Below, in pieces: positions 1-8,892 of a stretch of DNA of 64,000 nucleotides. How positions within the stretch are numbered: position 1 is the first letter of the stretch; every line of letters starts with the position of its first letter. Source of the DNA: Liquorilactobacillus satsumensis DSM 16230 = JCM 12392 (GTDB lineage: Bacteria > Bacillota > Bacilli > Lactobacillales > Lactobacillaceae); NCBI RefSeq assembly GCF_001435195.1, contig NZ_AZFQ01000054.1:55629-119628 (forward strand). Reading direction: 5' to 3'. The notes under the pieces are model-generated. The model had not been told where the DNA came from. It was given only the letters and a program-made list of their open reading frames with translations, and searched no databases. The position numbers and the translations under genes were made by a program.

Positions 1-25
1 TTTAACTTTTGTCACAGCCCCTAAC
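1..25. repeat. Partial copy of the intergenic hairpin repeat
   Basis: The first 25 bases match one arm and the loop of the perfect hairpin at 6064-6109 (TTTTGTCACAGCCCCT). The other arm lies outside the window. This is probably the edge of another copy of the composite repeat also found at 6064-6240, 50638-50826 and 56450-56634. It lies downstream of the phosphoesterase operon and may also act as its terminator. Confidence 0.6.
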
Positions 26-116
26 TTAATTTGTATAAACAAGATAATATGCGGTCCCTTTTCAAGGATTAGATTCCCTGATTAACTCGCATTTTTGTCA
101 CCAGTAATTATTTTTC

Positions 117-977
117 TTACTCAAAACTAACCAGTTTGGTGTCGCAATGATCAGCGTAAAGTGTGATTTCCCGAACGCCTCTTGGCAATCTTCCGTAGCA
201 ATTGTAGCCTGTTACATTCCCGTAAGTCAGCTGTACTCCATGGAACGTTTTTTGATAGTTATTGTCGTGATCATGGCCGGCAAAAACAGCTTTAATATTT
301 TGATTGCGTAAAAAAGCATAAAAGAGGCCTGAATTAAGTTCTGATGAACACACATCTTCGCCCTTGGTTCCGACAAAGACGGAACTTTCCGTCGTCTTGT
401 ATTCAGGTAATGGAATATGCATGAAACCTAAATCAAAATCTGCTTGCTTGCGTTCGCGTGCATTTTCAAGAAACCAATTAACTTGTTCTGGTTCAATCGC
501 TGCATACTCAACTTCCAGGTTCCACTTGGAATAAGCACCACTATCCCATACAAAAATTCTGTTTCTGATTTCATCTGCAGCAGTTAAAACATCCAACGTA
601 TAGTTTTCACGCTCAAAAACGGTATAGACATTGCTTTTTTCTGCTGGAAATTCCAATAGTTTTTCATACGCGCGCAACTCTGCTCGGTCGTAAGCACCTT
701 CACTATCATGATTACCATAAGTAATCGCAACGGGGATCTTCGTAGCATTCAACACTGTAAATAATTTTTCCAAACTCGCTTGGGGAACAGAATTATCTTT
801 CCCCCACAGTAGGTCACCCGTCAGCATGATTAAATTGTATTGTTTCTTTTTAAAGAGCTGCTCCAACTTAGCAAGTGTTTTTTGATCGGCCTCATTAAGC
901 GGTGCTTTTCCCAGATGGATATCTGTTAATTGACAGATTCTAAACGGCGCATTAGCTTCCACTTTTAGTTTCAACAA
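117..977 (-). CDS. Calcineurin-like metallophosphoesterase
   Basis: Predicted cytoplasmic phosphoesterase of the calcineurin-like fold. The metal-binding signature appears in order: D-x-H in LTDIHLGK, the GD motif in LTGDLLWG, GNHD in YGNHDSEG, a histidine in GFMHIPLP, and the C-terminal GHDHDNNY. The open frame extends further upstream, but the likely start is a TTG at 977 (or 974): AAAGAGGTG stands directly before it and the upstream gene stops at 991. That gives about 286 residues with no signal peptide. It is the last gene of the ABC importer operon, so it probably dephosphorylates or splits an imported phosphorylated compound. The substrate cannot be read from the sequence. Confidence 0.85.
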   Translation of the reverse strand: MLKLKVEANAPFRICQLTDIHLGKAPLNEADQKTLAKLEQLFKKKQYNLIMLTGDLLWGKDNSVPQASLEKLFTVLNATKIPVAITYGNHDSEGAYDRAELRAYEKLLEFPAEKSNVYTVFERENYTLDVLTAADEIRNRIFVWDSGAYSKWNLEVEYAAIEPEQVNWFLENARERKQADFDLGFMHIPLPEYKTTESSVFVGTKGEDVCSSELNSGLFYAFLRNQNIKAVFAGHDHDNNYQKTFHGVQLTYGNVTGYNCYGRLPRGVREITLYADHCDTKLVSFE

Positions 978-990
978 CACACACCTCTTT

Positions 991-1863
991 CTACAAATAC
1001 ATTTTTTTCTGAATATAATAATCAAATGCTTGCGCGACAGCAGCAACTGCATGCGCATCCGCACCGTACACCAATGGAATATGCTTTTTTTGTGCAGCTT
1101 TAATTAGTTCCAGCGATGGAGACGGTTCGGTCTGTGACTGTCTAGCCAAGCCCGACATGTTGCAATCTAACAAATCACCTTTTTGTGCAATTATTTCCAA
1201 GATCTTACTTTGCAAGTTCGCTGTGGTTTGATCCTGCCAAAGAACCGTTGGTGAGAATTCATTACGCCATTTACGATACAATGTGATATGTCCATAACGT
1301 ACTGGTTTATTTATGGTTTCCCATCTAATTGCATTTAAAACAGTGGTCAAGTAAGCATTGGCAACCCCGACAGGTGTCTGATATTCAGCTAAAACGCCTG
1401 CACAAAAATCAGTGTAGCTATCGTCAATCGCTCGTAGCCCTGTTTTAGTAGGTAGAAAATGTACTGATAAAATCGCATCATCAATTTCTGCACCGAATTC
1501 CAACAATTTGCTAGCGGTCCATTCCCGATATCTTTCAAAATAATCGACTTCAAATCCCACCAAGATTTTAATTTGCTCTTCATATTTTGTTTTTAAATAC
1601 CGCATTTTTTCAAGATATGCTGGAAGTTCATGGCTCCTCATTGCTGCAGTATAGATGGCATGTCGCGAACCTTGTGCATCTTTATAAAATGCAGGCGGCA
1701 TTGGGAAGTGTTCCGTGAACGAATATGTTTTGAAACCTGCAGCAATTGCTTTTTCTATAAACAGCTCGCTGTCTTCGCCTGACCCATGCGAACAATATTC
1801 AGTATGTGTATGGCCATTCCACGTACGCCTATCAATTTTGCTTAAATCATCTCGCCCCAACAA
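991..1863 (-). CDS. PHP-domain phosphoesterase, HisK/histidinol-phosphatase-like
   Basis: About 290 residues with the PHP metal-site motifs GHTHTEYCSHG near the N terminus, FTEHFPMPP, EVDYFE, SVHFLP and a C-terminal YGADAHAV. Such proteins are often named histidinol phosphatase, but there are no histidine genes here and the neighbours form an importer, so a transport-linked phosphatase is more likely. The start is placed at TTG 1863 (or TTG 1860). The tail of the ATPase gene supplies the ribosome binding site AAGGAGGTGG and its stop codon lies directly before this start, so translation is probably coupled. It would act in the cytoplasm on the imported substrate together with the metallophosphoesterase downstream. 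Confidence 0.8.
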   Translation of the reverse strand: MLGRDDLSKIDRRTWNGHTHTEYCSHGSGEDSELFIEKAIAAGFKTYSFTEHFPMPPAFYKDAQGSRHAIYTAAMRSHELPAYLEKMRYLKTKYEEQIKILVGFEVDYFERYREWTASKLLEFGAEIDDAILSVHFLPTKTGLRAIDDSYTDFCAGVLAEYQTPVGVANAYLTTVLNAIRWETINKPVRYGHITLYRKWRNEFSPTVLWQDQTTANLQSKILEIIAQKGDLLDCNMSGLARQSQTEPSPSLELIKAAQKKHIPLVYGADAHAVAAVAQAFDYYIQKKMYL

Positions 1864-1864
1864 A

Positions 1865-2884
1865 CTATGCTCCCACCTCCTTAACGTACTTGGAGTGCAG
1901 ATACAAGGTCTCTTTTGCTCCAACCGTTAATGGTTTAGCGTGATTCAAATTCTCAACTTTCAGCATAATTCCAGGCGCGCTTTCAAACAGATATTGGACA
2001 CGATCACCTAAAATAGAGGCACTTTGCACTGTTCCGGTGATTGCAACCGAATCTGAACTTTGCAAATGGTTCTCTGCTCTTTCAAACAATTCCGGACGAA
2101 CAACATACTTCAATGTTCCTTGCACATTTTTCAAGCCCAGCTTAACTAATTCTTGACCACTCAAGATGTTATGATTGCCAATGAAATTAGCGACAAACAA
2201 ATTCTGCGGAGCTGCATAAATTTCCATTGGGGAGCCTTGTTGCTGCACCTGACCGTCATTCATCACAATGATATCATCAGAAATTGCAATTGCTTCAGCT
2301 TGATCATGCGTCACAAAAATCATTGTGATCCCTAATTTTTCTTGGTAATGCTTAATCTGATTCCGCAACTCAACCCGAATCTTAGCATCAAGCGCACTGA
2401 AAGGTTCATCTAACAGCAGCAACTTTGGCTCCATCACCATTGCACGCGCAATCGCAACACGCTGCTTTTGCCCACCTGATAAATCGTCTGGATAAGTATC
2501 TTTTTTTTGCTCCATTCCTACTAGCGCGAGCATCTCATTCACTGCGGCATTAATTTCTGCTTGCGGCTTTTTTTGAACCTTTAAGCCATAAGCAATGTTT
2601 TCAGAAACACTTAGGTTTGGGAAAAGCGCGTAGGATTGAAAAATCATTCCAATATTTCTTTTATTCGCGGGCAAATGCGTAATGTCTTGCCCATCCAGTA
2701 AGATCTTGCCCGTAATATTCTGGTTTAAACCCGCAATTGCTCTTAGAACGGTCGTTTTCCCGCCACCACTGGGCCCCAAAATTGAAGTCAACGTGCCTTG
2801 CTTGATATTGAAGTTCATCTCTGAAATGACATTTAATTTTCCAAAATTAATACTTAAATCTTCTACGTTAACCAAATTATCCAT
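1865..2884 (-). CDS. ABC transporter ATP-binding protein, PotA/FbpC-type
   Basis: ATPase subunit of 339 residues for the importer encoded just upstream. Walker A GPSGGGKTT lies at about residues 37-45, the Q-loop MIFQSYALF follows, the ABC signature LSGGQKQRVAIARA is central, Walker B is LLLLDEPFSALD and the switch histidine is in FVTHDQ. About 110 C-terminal residues form a TOBE-like regulatory domain, as in the polyamine, ferric-ion and 2-aminoethylphosphonate importer group. It is separated by 4 bases from the permease gene before it and its 3' end carries the ribosome binding site of the PHP gene. The substrate is not certain; see the phosphate-control signal at 5649-5698. Confidence 0.9.
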   Translation of the reverse strand: MDNLVNVEDLSINFGKLNVISEMNFNIKQGTLTSILGPSGGGKTTVLRAIAGLNQNITGKILLDGQDITHLPANKRNIGMIFQSYALFPNLSVSENIAYGLKVQKKPQAEINAAVNEMLALVGMEQKKDTYPDDLSGGQKQRVAIARAMVMEPKLLLLDEPFSALDAKIRVELRNQIKHYQEKLGITMIFVTHDQAEAIAISDDIIVMNDGQVQQQGSPMEIYAAPQNLFVANFIGNHNILSGQELVKLGLKNVQGTLKYVVRPELFERAENHLQSSDSVAITGTVQSASILGDRVQYLFESAPGIMLKVENLNHAKPLTVGAKETLYLHSKYVKEVGA

Positions 2885-2888
2885 CTTT

Positions 2889-3683
2889 TTACTCCTTCCG
2901 CTGATCTATTTTTTTACCGTGCACTGTTTTAATAAGTAAGAACGAAATGATCATGAGAAAACCAAAGTAGATAATCGTTAAGACACTTCCGGCATTTCCA
3001 TTAACACTCATCAAACGGTACATATAGATTTTCAGTGTTTCAAACTCGCCGCCTAAGAAAATATTTGTAACGACGTACTCACTGAAAGCTCCCGTGAAGG
3101 TTAATAGCATACCTACCAGTACCCCTGATCTAATATTGGGTAAAATGACATGCATAAATGCACCAACTGGACTTTCTCCCAAAAGCTGGGCTTGTTCAAA
3201 CATTGCCCGAAAATCTCTGCCCATAAAAACATTATTCAAGCTTTGATAAAAAGAAGGCAAGTTAATCGCCGTCAAAGTCAAGATCAGCACAACTATTTTA
3301 GGGATCGGCAGATTAGCATACAACTGTACTAGCCCAGTCACCAAGACAATTCCAGGAATAGTAAACGGAATAATCGTTAAGAACCGCATTTTAGCTTTCA
3401 ATTTAGGTTCATATACATTGATGTAAAAAATAACTGGTAAAAAAATTACCATTGATACTATCACTGTTGCCACACCAACTCCAAAGGAACGTAAAACTGC
3501 CGGTAAAAATGAAGGACTGCTTGTCAAAACAACATACCAGTGAAAGGTCAAGCCTGTTGGTAGAATTGTCTTTACCCATGAGGTCGAAAGCGAATAGGCC
3601 AGCGTGGCCACAATGGGTGTTAATAACATAATTGAAATCAAACTAATGGTCAATTTAGCACCAAAATTACTACTTTTTTTCAA
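2889..3683 (-). CDS. ABC transporter permease (second subunit)
   Basis: A 264-residue hydrophobic protein with about six membrane segments and the EAA-type cytoplasmic loop near residues 160-185 (region around LLGESPVGAFMHVILP), where the ATPase docks. It pairs with the permease encoded at 3696-4514. Length and loop fit the PotC/PhnV/ThiP-half group of permeases. It lies 12 bases after the first permease and 4 bases before the ATPase gene, consistent with one transcript. Transport substrate is inferred only from the phosphatases further downstream. Confidence 0.88.
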   Translation of the reverse strand: MKKSSNFGAKLTISLISIMLLTPIVATLAYSLSTSWVKTILPTGLTFHWYVVLTSSPSFLPAVLRSFGVGVATVIVSMVIFLPVIFYINVYEPKLKAKMRFLTIIPFTIPGIVLVTGLVQLYANLPIPKIVVLILTLTAINLPSFYQSLNNVFMGRDFRAMFEQAQLLGESPVGAFMHVILPNIRSGVLVGMLLTFTGAFSEYVVTNIFLGGEFETLKIYMYRLMSVNGNAGSVLTIIYFGFLMIISFLLIKTVHGKKIDQRKE

Positions 3684-3695
3684 AAAGACACCTCT

Positions 3696-4514
3696 TTATC
3701 GACTTCTCCTAGTAAGCCTATTACCTAAGGCAACAAGCAGCATCATAATCGCAGCAAAAATTGTTGAAAGCGCACATGCTAATGGAATATTTGCATCAAG
3801 CGAACCATTCGTCAACGCCCCGATTACAATTGGAATAGAAACAACATTATTTCCCGTTAATGCATACATAGTTTCATAAGTTCCCATCGCGTTTGCAAAA
3901 AGGATAATGAAAGTCTCGATGATATTCGGCAAAATAAGGGGCACAATGATCTTCTTTAAAAAGAACCAATTATTCGCACCCAGAACCTGCGAAGCCTCTT
4001 TCCAATCTGAGTTGATTTCCTTAATTGGTGGAAATAAAAACATTATCCCAAGCGGAACTTCAAAGAATGTATACGCTAGGATCAAGCCTGGTAAAGAATA
4101 GACATTGAATGCTCCTAAAAAACTCAGATGCGAAGCTGTCGCAATAGCCTTCAAAATTCCTGAATTACCAAACAAAATAATCAAGGAAAAAGCCAACGGA
4201 ATACCAGCAAAACTTGCTGCCATATTGAACAGCGTAAGAAACGTATTTTGCGTTTTCTCAGAAAGACGCGAAATTGCCCATGCACCAAGGATTGACAAAA
4301 TTTCACCAATTACTGCTGCAATCAACGAAATATATAAACTGTTCATGATTGCCTTGCGATAATAATTGTTCTTGAAAATCTCTGTATAATTTGAAATTCC
4401 AATCCCGCCATCAGTCCCCTGAAAACTGGAAAAAAACATAATAAGTACTGGAAAAACCAGTACTAGTGCAATTAATAGACTAAAGGGAAATAAAATTTTG
4501 ACTTTTGTTTTCAT
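3696..4514 (-). CDS. ABC transporter permease (first subunit)
   Basis: About 272 residues, with an N-terminal membrane anchor (FPFSLLIALVLVFPVLIMFF) and five or so further membrane segments. The EAA-type loop is near WKEASQVLGANNWFFLKKII. The frame is open further upstream, but the ATG at 4514 is preferred: AAAGGGTG precedes it and it starts 11 bases after the stop of the lipoprotein gene. It forms a heterodimer with the product of 2889-3683. The family is that of polyamine, iron and organophosphonate importers. Confidence 0.87.
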   Translation of the reverse strand: MKTKVKILFPFSLLIALVLVFPVLIMFFSSFQGTDGGIGISNYTEIFKNNYYRKAIMNSLYISLIAAVIGEILSILGAWAISRLSEKTQNTFLTLFNMAASFAGIPLAFSLIILFGNSGILKAIATASHLSFLGAFNVYSLPGLILAYTFFEVPLGIMFLFPPIKEINSDWKEASQVLGANNWFFLKKIIVPLILPNIIETFIILFANAMGTYETMYALTGNNVVSIPIVIGALTNGSLDANIPLACALSTIFAAIMMLLVALGNRLTRRSR

Positions 4515-4525
4515 AAAAACACCCT

Positions 4526-5614
4526 TTATTTTGAGCCAAGAACATCGGATTGCCATAATTGTGCCAATTTAATAGTTGTTTTGTTCCAAGTTTCATTACT
4601 CTTAACATGGTAAATCTTTTTGTAATCTTTATCTGGAAGCAGCTTGCTCTTGATAGACGCTGGAATCTTAATATCCGTTCTAATTGGTCGTGCGTAGCCC
4701 TTCGCCAAGTTGATCTGTCCTTCTTTAGACAGGATGTACGAGCGTGCCAGCTTAGCAGCATATGGATGTGCAGCATTCTTATTAATAACCTCTGCGTACC
4801 CACTCATTACAGAACCATCAGATGGAATCGTAATCTTGTAGCGACCCTTTTCATTAATCAAGTTGCTATAATTAAGTGCATTAAAGTCCCAGACAATCGA
4901 AACTTGGGTTTCACCTTTTTTCAGATTCTCAACGCTTGAATCTACCGATGAAAGTCGATTTGCCTTTTGCAGTTTTGCAAAATATTTAATTCCTGGCATA
5001 ATGTTCTTTTCATTACCGCCATTTGCGTAAGCTGCAGCTAAAACTGCATACTGTGACTGGGCACCTGTTGTAACGTCACCAACAGAAACTTTATACTTTC
5101 CAGAAGCCAGATCTTTCCATGAAGTTGGTGCATCTTTTGTACTTACATTTTTTGTATCAGTAATAAATGCAATTGTTCCTGTGTATCCTGCCGCATAGTA
5201 GCCTTTTTTGTCTTTTGCCCATGAAGGAATTTTATCCCAATATTGCGTTTTATAGGCGGTTAACAAATTCTGCTTTACAGCTGTCGGCCCAACGTTAATT
5301 CCAATATCACCAAGATCGGCTGCACTTGAACTCTTGCCAATCTTCTTAAAATTCTGTAACTCTTGCGCACTTGACATATCGGTATCAGTATGAGAAATTC
5401 CAAATTTACTCTTGATATCATTCCAAGTTCCGACCCAGTTTGCCCAAGTATCCGGCATCCCAACTGATTTAACTTTTCCTTCTTTTTTGGCCTTTTTGAC
5501 AATTGTATTCCAATTGTCTGAAGTTCCTGCCGAGCTTTGAGAAGAGCACCCTACTAAAGTTGTCCCTAATAATGCAGTGATTAAAAAAATGCTAGTTTTC
5601 TTGCTGATTTTCAT
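4526..5614 (-). CDS. Extracellular substrate-binding lipoprotein of the importer
   Basis: A 362-residue periplasmic-binding-protein-like lipoprotein. The signal peptide ends in a lipobox (LVGC) with the modified cysteine at residue 23, followed by a serine-rich linker. The mature part resembles the PotD/AfuA/PhnS class. It is the first gene of the operon and has a strong ribosome binding site (AAAGGAGATATT before ATG 5614). It should capture the solute outside the cell and deliver it to the two permeases. The linked PHP and metallophosphoesterase genes suggest a phosphorylated organic compound such as a phosphonate or phosphodiester. That is inference; iron or polyamines cannot be excluded. 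Confidence 0.85.
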   Translation of the reverse strand: MKISKKTSIFLITALLGTTLVGCSSQSSAGTSDNWNTIVKKAKKEGKVKSVGMPDTWANWVGTWNDIKSKFGISHTDTDMSSAQELQNFKKIGKSSSAADLGDIGINVGPTAVKQNLLTAYKTQYWDKIPSWAKDKKGYYAAGYTGTIAFITDTKNVSTKDAPTSWKDLASGKYKVSVGDVTTGAQSQYAVLAAAYANGGNEKNIMPGIKYFAKLQKANRLSSVDSSVENLKKGETQVSIVWDFNALNYSNLINEKGRYKITIPSDGSVMSGYAEVINKNAAHPYAAKLARSYILSKEGQINLAKGYARPIRTDIKIPASIKSKLLPDKDYKKIYHVKSNETWNKTTIKLAQLWQSDVLGSK

Positions 5615-5648
5615 TAATAATATCTCCTTTCACAACAATTTCAAAGAT

Positions 5649-5698
5649 ATCATATGATTGTAAATTTTATAATCACAATAAGGTAAACTTCATGTAAA
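5649..5698 (-). promoter_or_regulatory. Candidate PhoP box array and -10 element for the phosphatase/ABC operon
   Basis: Read on the minus strand, TTTACA (5698-5693) is followed after exactly 5 bases by TTTACC (5687-5682). A degenerate GTGATT sits one 11-base step later, and another TTTACA (5664-5659) follows near the next step. A TATGAT -10-like box lies at 5654-5649. Hexamers of the TTNACA type spaced by about 5 bases are how PhoP of Bacilli binds at phosphate-starvation genes. The array sits where a -35 box would be, 45-85 bases before the start codon. The hexamers are seen directly; PhoP binding is inferred. Confidence 0.5.
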
Positions 5699-6063
5699 TT
5701 GTCTAATATTTTTAAGGTTGCATTTAATTGCTTATTAAGATATTGTTTTTATTGTGCCGCCTAAAATTCAAGCCTTCATTATCGGGATATTTTTTTCAAA
5801 AAAAGGCTGCTATATCAGCATCTGATTGCATAATTTAAAATAAGTTAGCCTTAGCGTTCAGTCAGCGTCCTCCAATTAATTTTACAGGTCCTTTACAAAG
5901 GGCTGATTTTTATTTATAAAAGCAGATAATTAATTACCTTAATTAAAAATATTAGTTCGTTTCTTCTTTATTCTTTTTGCCCTACTCTTTATCAAAAAAT
6001 TAATTTTCATTTGTAGTTTTCATATGTACTAGTCTGGTATACTTAGTCCACTTCTTCCTTTTC
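5699..6063. other. AT-rich intergenic stretch without a recognised gene
   Basis: Between the phosphatase/ABC operon promoter and the hairpin repeat. I see no open frame with a ribosome binding site, no tRNA-like fold and no convincing terminator here. Confidence 0.5.
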
Positions 6064-6240
6064 AAAGAGGGGCTGTGACAAAAGTTAAATTTTGTCACAG
6101 CCCCTCTTTTATTCCGGATAAACGTGTTCCATAAGTCAAAATTCGAGTGCTAACTTCGAATTACTCATAGCAAAGTACTCGCTATGTTCGTAGTTTCGAG
6201 TTAGCACTCAAATTTTTCGACTTATGTCACACTCTCTAAT
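6064..6240 (+). repeat. Composite intergenic repeat, copy 1 (contains a perfect 20-bp hairpin)
   Basis: Part A is a perfect inverted repeat with 20-base arms (6064-6083 and 6090-6109) around GTTAAA, rich enough in T on either side to act as a bidirectional terminator for pepN. Part B is the spacer CGGATAAACGTGTTCCAT. Part C is a long imperfect palindrome from about 6131 to 6228 with arms near CGAGTGCTAACTTCGAA and TTCGAGTTAGCACTC, and an inner CATAGC...GCTATG stem. The element ends in ACTTATGTCACACTC, which is an inverted match to its beginning (GCTGTGACAAAAGT). The same order recurs at 50826-50638 and 56634-56450 on the other strand. Confidence 0.75.
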
Positions 6241-6272
6241 TTTATTTTATAATAGTTCTCCAACCAGCACTG

Positions 6273-8807
6273 TTACTTCACGAGTTGTGCAATCGTGTCA
6301 TTCACAGCTGTCTTTTCTTCTTCAATCAAGTTGACGCGTCCTTCAATTACTTTAATATCCATTTGAATTTCACGTGTTAAGCCCGGTGTCTTAATTTTAG
6401 GTTCAAAGAACGCCTTGAATTCAGCTAAGCGCGCTGGCGTATGGAAAATACTTGCAATGACTGTAATATAGGTTGTGAACTCCATATCACCGCCAACTGT
6501 TTTTTCCAACCACTGCCACTCAGCGCGAATCCAGTCCCATGCCGCCTGTTGCCCATCATCATTGGCTAACACATTGCGGAACCAAGCACGCAAATCTTGC
6601 GGTTTAATTGTATCTGCATCTTCAAAGCGCGCAATTAGCTGTGCAATTAAGTTAGCATCAGGTGTGCTTGACAACGCAGCACATAGGTCTGACTTAAAGC
6701 TCGCATCCGTTGATTGCCGATATTGCTGCAACAACTGTTCGCATAAAGCAGCGCTGCCGAAGTGCTTAACTTCGTTGGCTAATACAAAGACACGGATCGC
6801 AGCTGGTAAAGCTACCAATTGGTGCTTATTTTTAGTAAATAACACATGTGCAGCCTCAATTGCGGCCTGATTACGTGCATACAACGCTGCACGTAATACA
6901 TAGGGACGTGTCAATTGGTCGTCGTTTGTCTCATTTTCTTTTGCATTCCAGCCCAAGCGTGTGACTTGAGCTGCACTCAACTTATCATAAAATGTACGCA
7001 AATTCTGCTCTGCTATTGAGTCTGGGGTCACAAATTTTTTCAAGTTGCCAGCAACCTGATATAGCGCAGCATTCACAATTGCAAAATGGCTGTTTGCAAA
7101 TTGCGTTAAAACCGGAACGATTGCAACGTAAGAAAGCAGACGTCCCTCTGCTAACAAGCGCAGATCTTGTAAAATCTGCAACTGCGAAACAGCTCCAAGG
7201 CTAGCGCTTTGATCCAAGATATCCTGTAAAAGCGTCGTGTCATATTTAACAATAAAGTGTGAATTGTTGCCGATATTCAACCGGAAAGGTTCCGCAGCCG
7301 CTGCACGTAATTTAGCATAATCACCGACGACAACCTTCTTGGTAGTCAAGATAGCTGGAACAGCTGCATAGTTGCTATTGAGTGGAATTTGCCAGTTGCG
7401 TCCCTGTTCTTCACCCGCACCAATGAAAAACTGTTGCTGTGTGAGCACTAGTTGCCCTTCTTCAACTGCTGCTGTGACTACAGGATAGCCTGGCTGTTCC
7501 AACCATGAATTCATGATTGCTCCGACATCAATTCCAGCGGCGGCTCCTAATGCTGCCCACAAATCAGCACCAGTCGCATTTCCAAACTGATGTGCCGCAA
7601 AATAGTTCTTCAATCCGGTACGAAGCGCGTCGTCACCGATCAGCGCACGGACCATCACGAGCATCCGTGCTCCCTTAGCATATACAATTGCACCATCAAA
7701 AAGCGCATCAATTTCGGCTGGATTATTAACCTGGACATGGACTGACTGAACTCCATCAGTTGCATCTCGCTGTAAAGCTGCCGGAGCCTCTGATGTCTGG
7801 AAGCTTTCCCAAATACGCCAGTTAGGCTCCAAGGCATCAATTGCGACATATTCCATCATGTTAGCAAAACTCTCGTTTAACCATAGATCATCCCACCACT
7901 TCATTGTGACCAGATCACCAAACCATTGATGTGCTAATTCATGTGCAATCACTGTTGCAACCAATTGTTTCATGTCAAGTGCTGTGTTTGCCGGATCAAG
8001 GAGCAGATATGCTTCCCGGTATGTTACCAGCCCCCAGTTTTCCATCGCGCCTGCCGAAAAATCAGGTAGGGCCAACTGCCAGGAATGCGGTAATGGATAG
8101 GGTGTTTGATAAAATTCTTCATAAAATTCGATTGAACGTTTTGCAATATCCAATGCAAAGTCAAGTTCATTAGCTTGGTGCGCTTTGGTAGCAAAAACTC
8201 CGATCTTTACGCCACTCTCAGTGGTTGTCAGCTTACTTTGCAGCTCTCCAAATGCAAAAGCCACCAAATAAGTTGACATCCGGACAGTTTTTTCAAAGTA
8301 ATGCACACCATCTTCAACCCGTGCTTCCGGCATATTACTTAAAACAGTTTCACCAGGCTGCTCATCAAATTTAAGCGCAAGCTCAAAAGTTGCTTTTGCT
8401 TCGGGTTCATCAATGCATGGAAATGCCTGACGCGCAAAGTTAGTCTCGAATTGCGTCCCAATAATCTGCTTTTTAACTCCATTCAACTCATAATACGAAG
8501 GATAGATCCCCATCATTGTATCCGTCAATGCTGCCTTGTAAGTAATTGTCAGTTCAACATTGCCCGTTTGCTGCAAGTCAATTCGCAGCGCATCTGCAGC
8601 TGGATCTGTTGTAAAGGGGAGTGCCTGTCCATTGGCTTGCACAGAAATAATTGTCAAATCCTTTTGATGAATAGCAATTTGAGATTCTTTGGCAGCGCCT
8701 GTAATAGTTGTCTTGCCGGTAAATTGTTTTGCCTTGCGATCAATATTTAGAAAAAGATCATAATGTTTCGGTTGGAACATCTGATAAAAGCGTGTCAATT
8801 CAGCCAT
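6273..8807 (-). CDS. pepN: Aminopeptidase N (M1 family, lysyl-type)
   Basis: An 844-residue cytoplasmic zinc aminopeptidase of the M1 family, the usual length for lactobacillal PepN. The substrate-binding GAMENWG motif precedes the zinc site HELAHQW with the third ligand in the WLNESFANM segment about 19 residues later. A C-terminal helical ERAP1-like domain completes it. PepN removes N-terminal residues from peptides brought in by the oligopeptide system and supplies amino acids. The start ATG at 8807 has TAAAGGAGAAATT before it, and no signal peptide is present. It appears to be a single-gene unit, with the hairpin repeat at 6064-6109 downstream. Confidence 0.97.
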   Translation of the reverse strand: MAELTRFYQMFQPKHYDLFLNIDRKAKQFTGKTTITGAAKESQIAIHQKDLTIISVQANGQALPFTTDPAADALRIDLQQTGNVELTITYKAALTDTMMGIYPSYYELNGVKKQIIGTQFETNFARQAFPCIDEPEAKATFELALKFDEQPGETVLSNMPEARVEDGVHYFEKTVRMSTYLVAFAFGELQSKLTTTESGVKIGVFATKAHQANELDFALDIAKRSIEFYEEFYQTPYPLPHSWQLALPDFSAGAMENWGLVTYREAYLLLDPANTALDMKQLVATVIAHELAHQWFGDLVTMKWWDDLWLNESFANMMEYVAIDALEPNWRIWESFQTSEAPAALQRDATDGVQSVHVQVNNPAEIDALFDGAIVYAKGARMLVMVRALIGDDALRTGLKNYFAAHQFGNATGADLWAALGAAAGIDVGAIMNSWLEQPGYPVVTAAVEEGQLVLTQQQFFIGAGEEQGRNWQIPLNSNYAAVPAILTTKKVVVGDYAKLRAAAAEPFRLNIGNNSHFIVKYDTTLLQDILDQSASLGAVSQLQILQDLRLLAEGRLLSYVAIVPVLTQFANSHFAIVNAALYQVAGNLKKFVTPDSIAEQNLRTFYDKLSAAQVTRLGWNAKENETNDDQLTRPYVLRAALYARNQAAIEAAHVLFTKNKHQLVALPAAIRVFVLANEVKHFGSAALCEQLLQQYRQSTDASFKSDLCAALSSTPDANLIAQLIARFEDADTIKPQDLRAWFRNVLANDDGQQAAWDWIRAEWQWLEKTVGGDMEFTTYITVIASIFHTPARLAEFKAFFEPKIKTPGLTREIQMDIKVIEGRVNLIEEEKTAVNDTIAQLVK

Positions 8808-8892
8808 AATTTCTCCTTTAGTCTCTTTAGAATTAAAACCATTATACGACTTCAGTTAAAAAGGTGCTACTATCCATGCTTTATAAATTTAC

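Noticed and set aside
991-1863. PHP protein as the histidinol phosphatase of histidine synthesis
   Set aside because: No his genes nearby; it is translationally coupled to an ABC ATPase gene and a second phosphoesterase.
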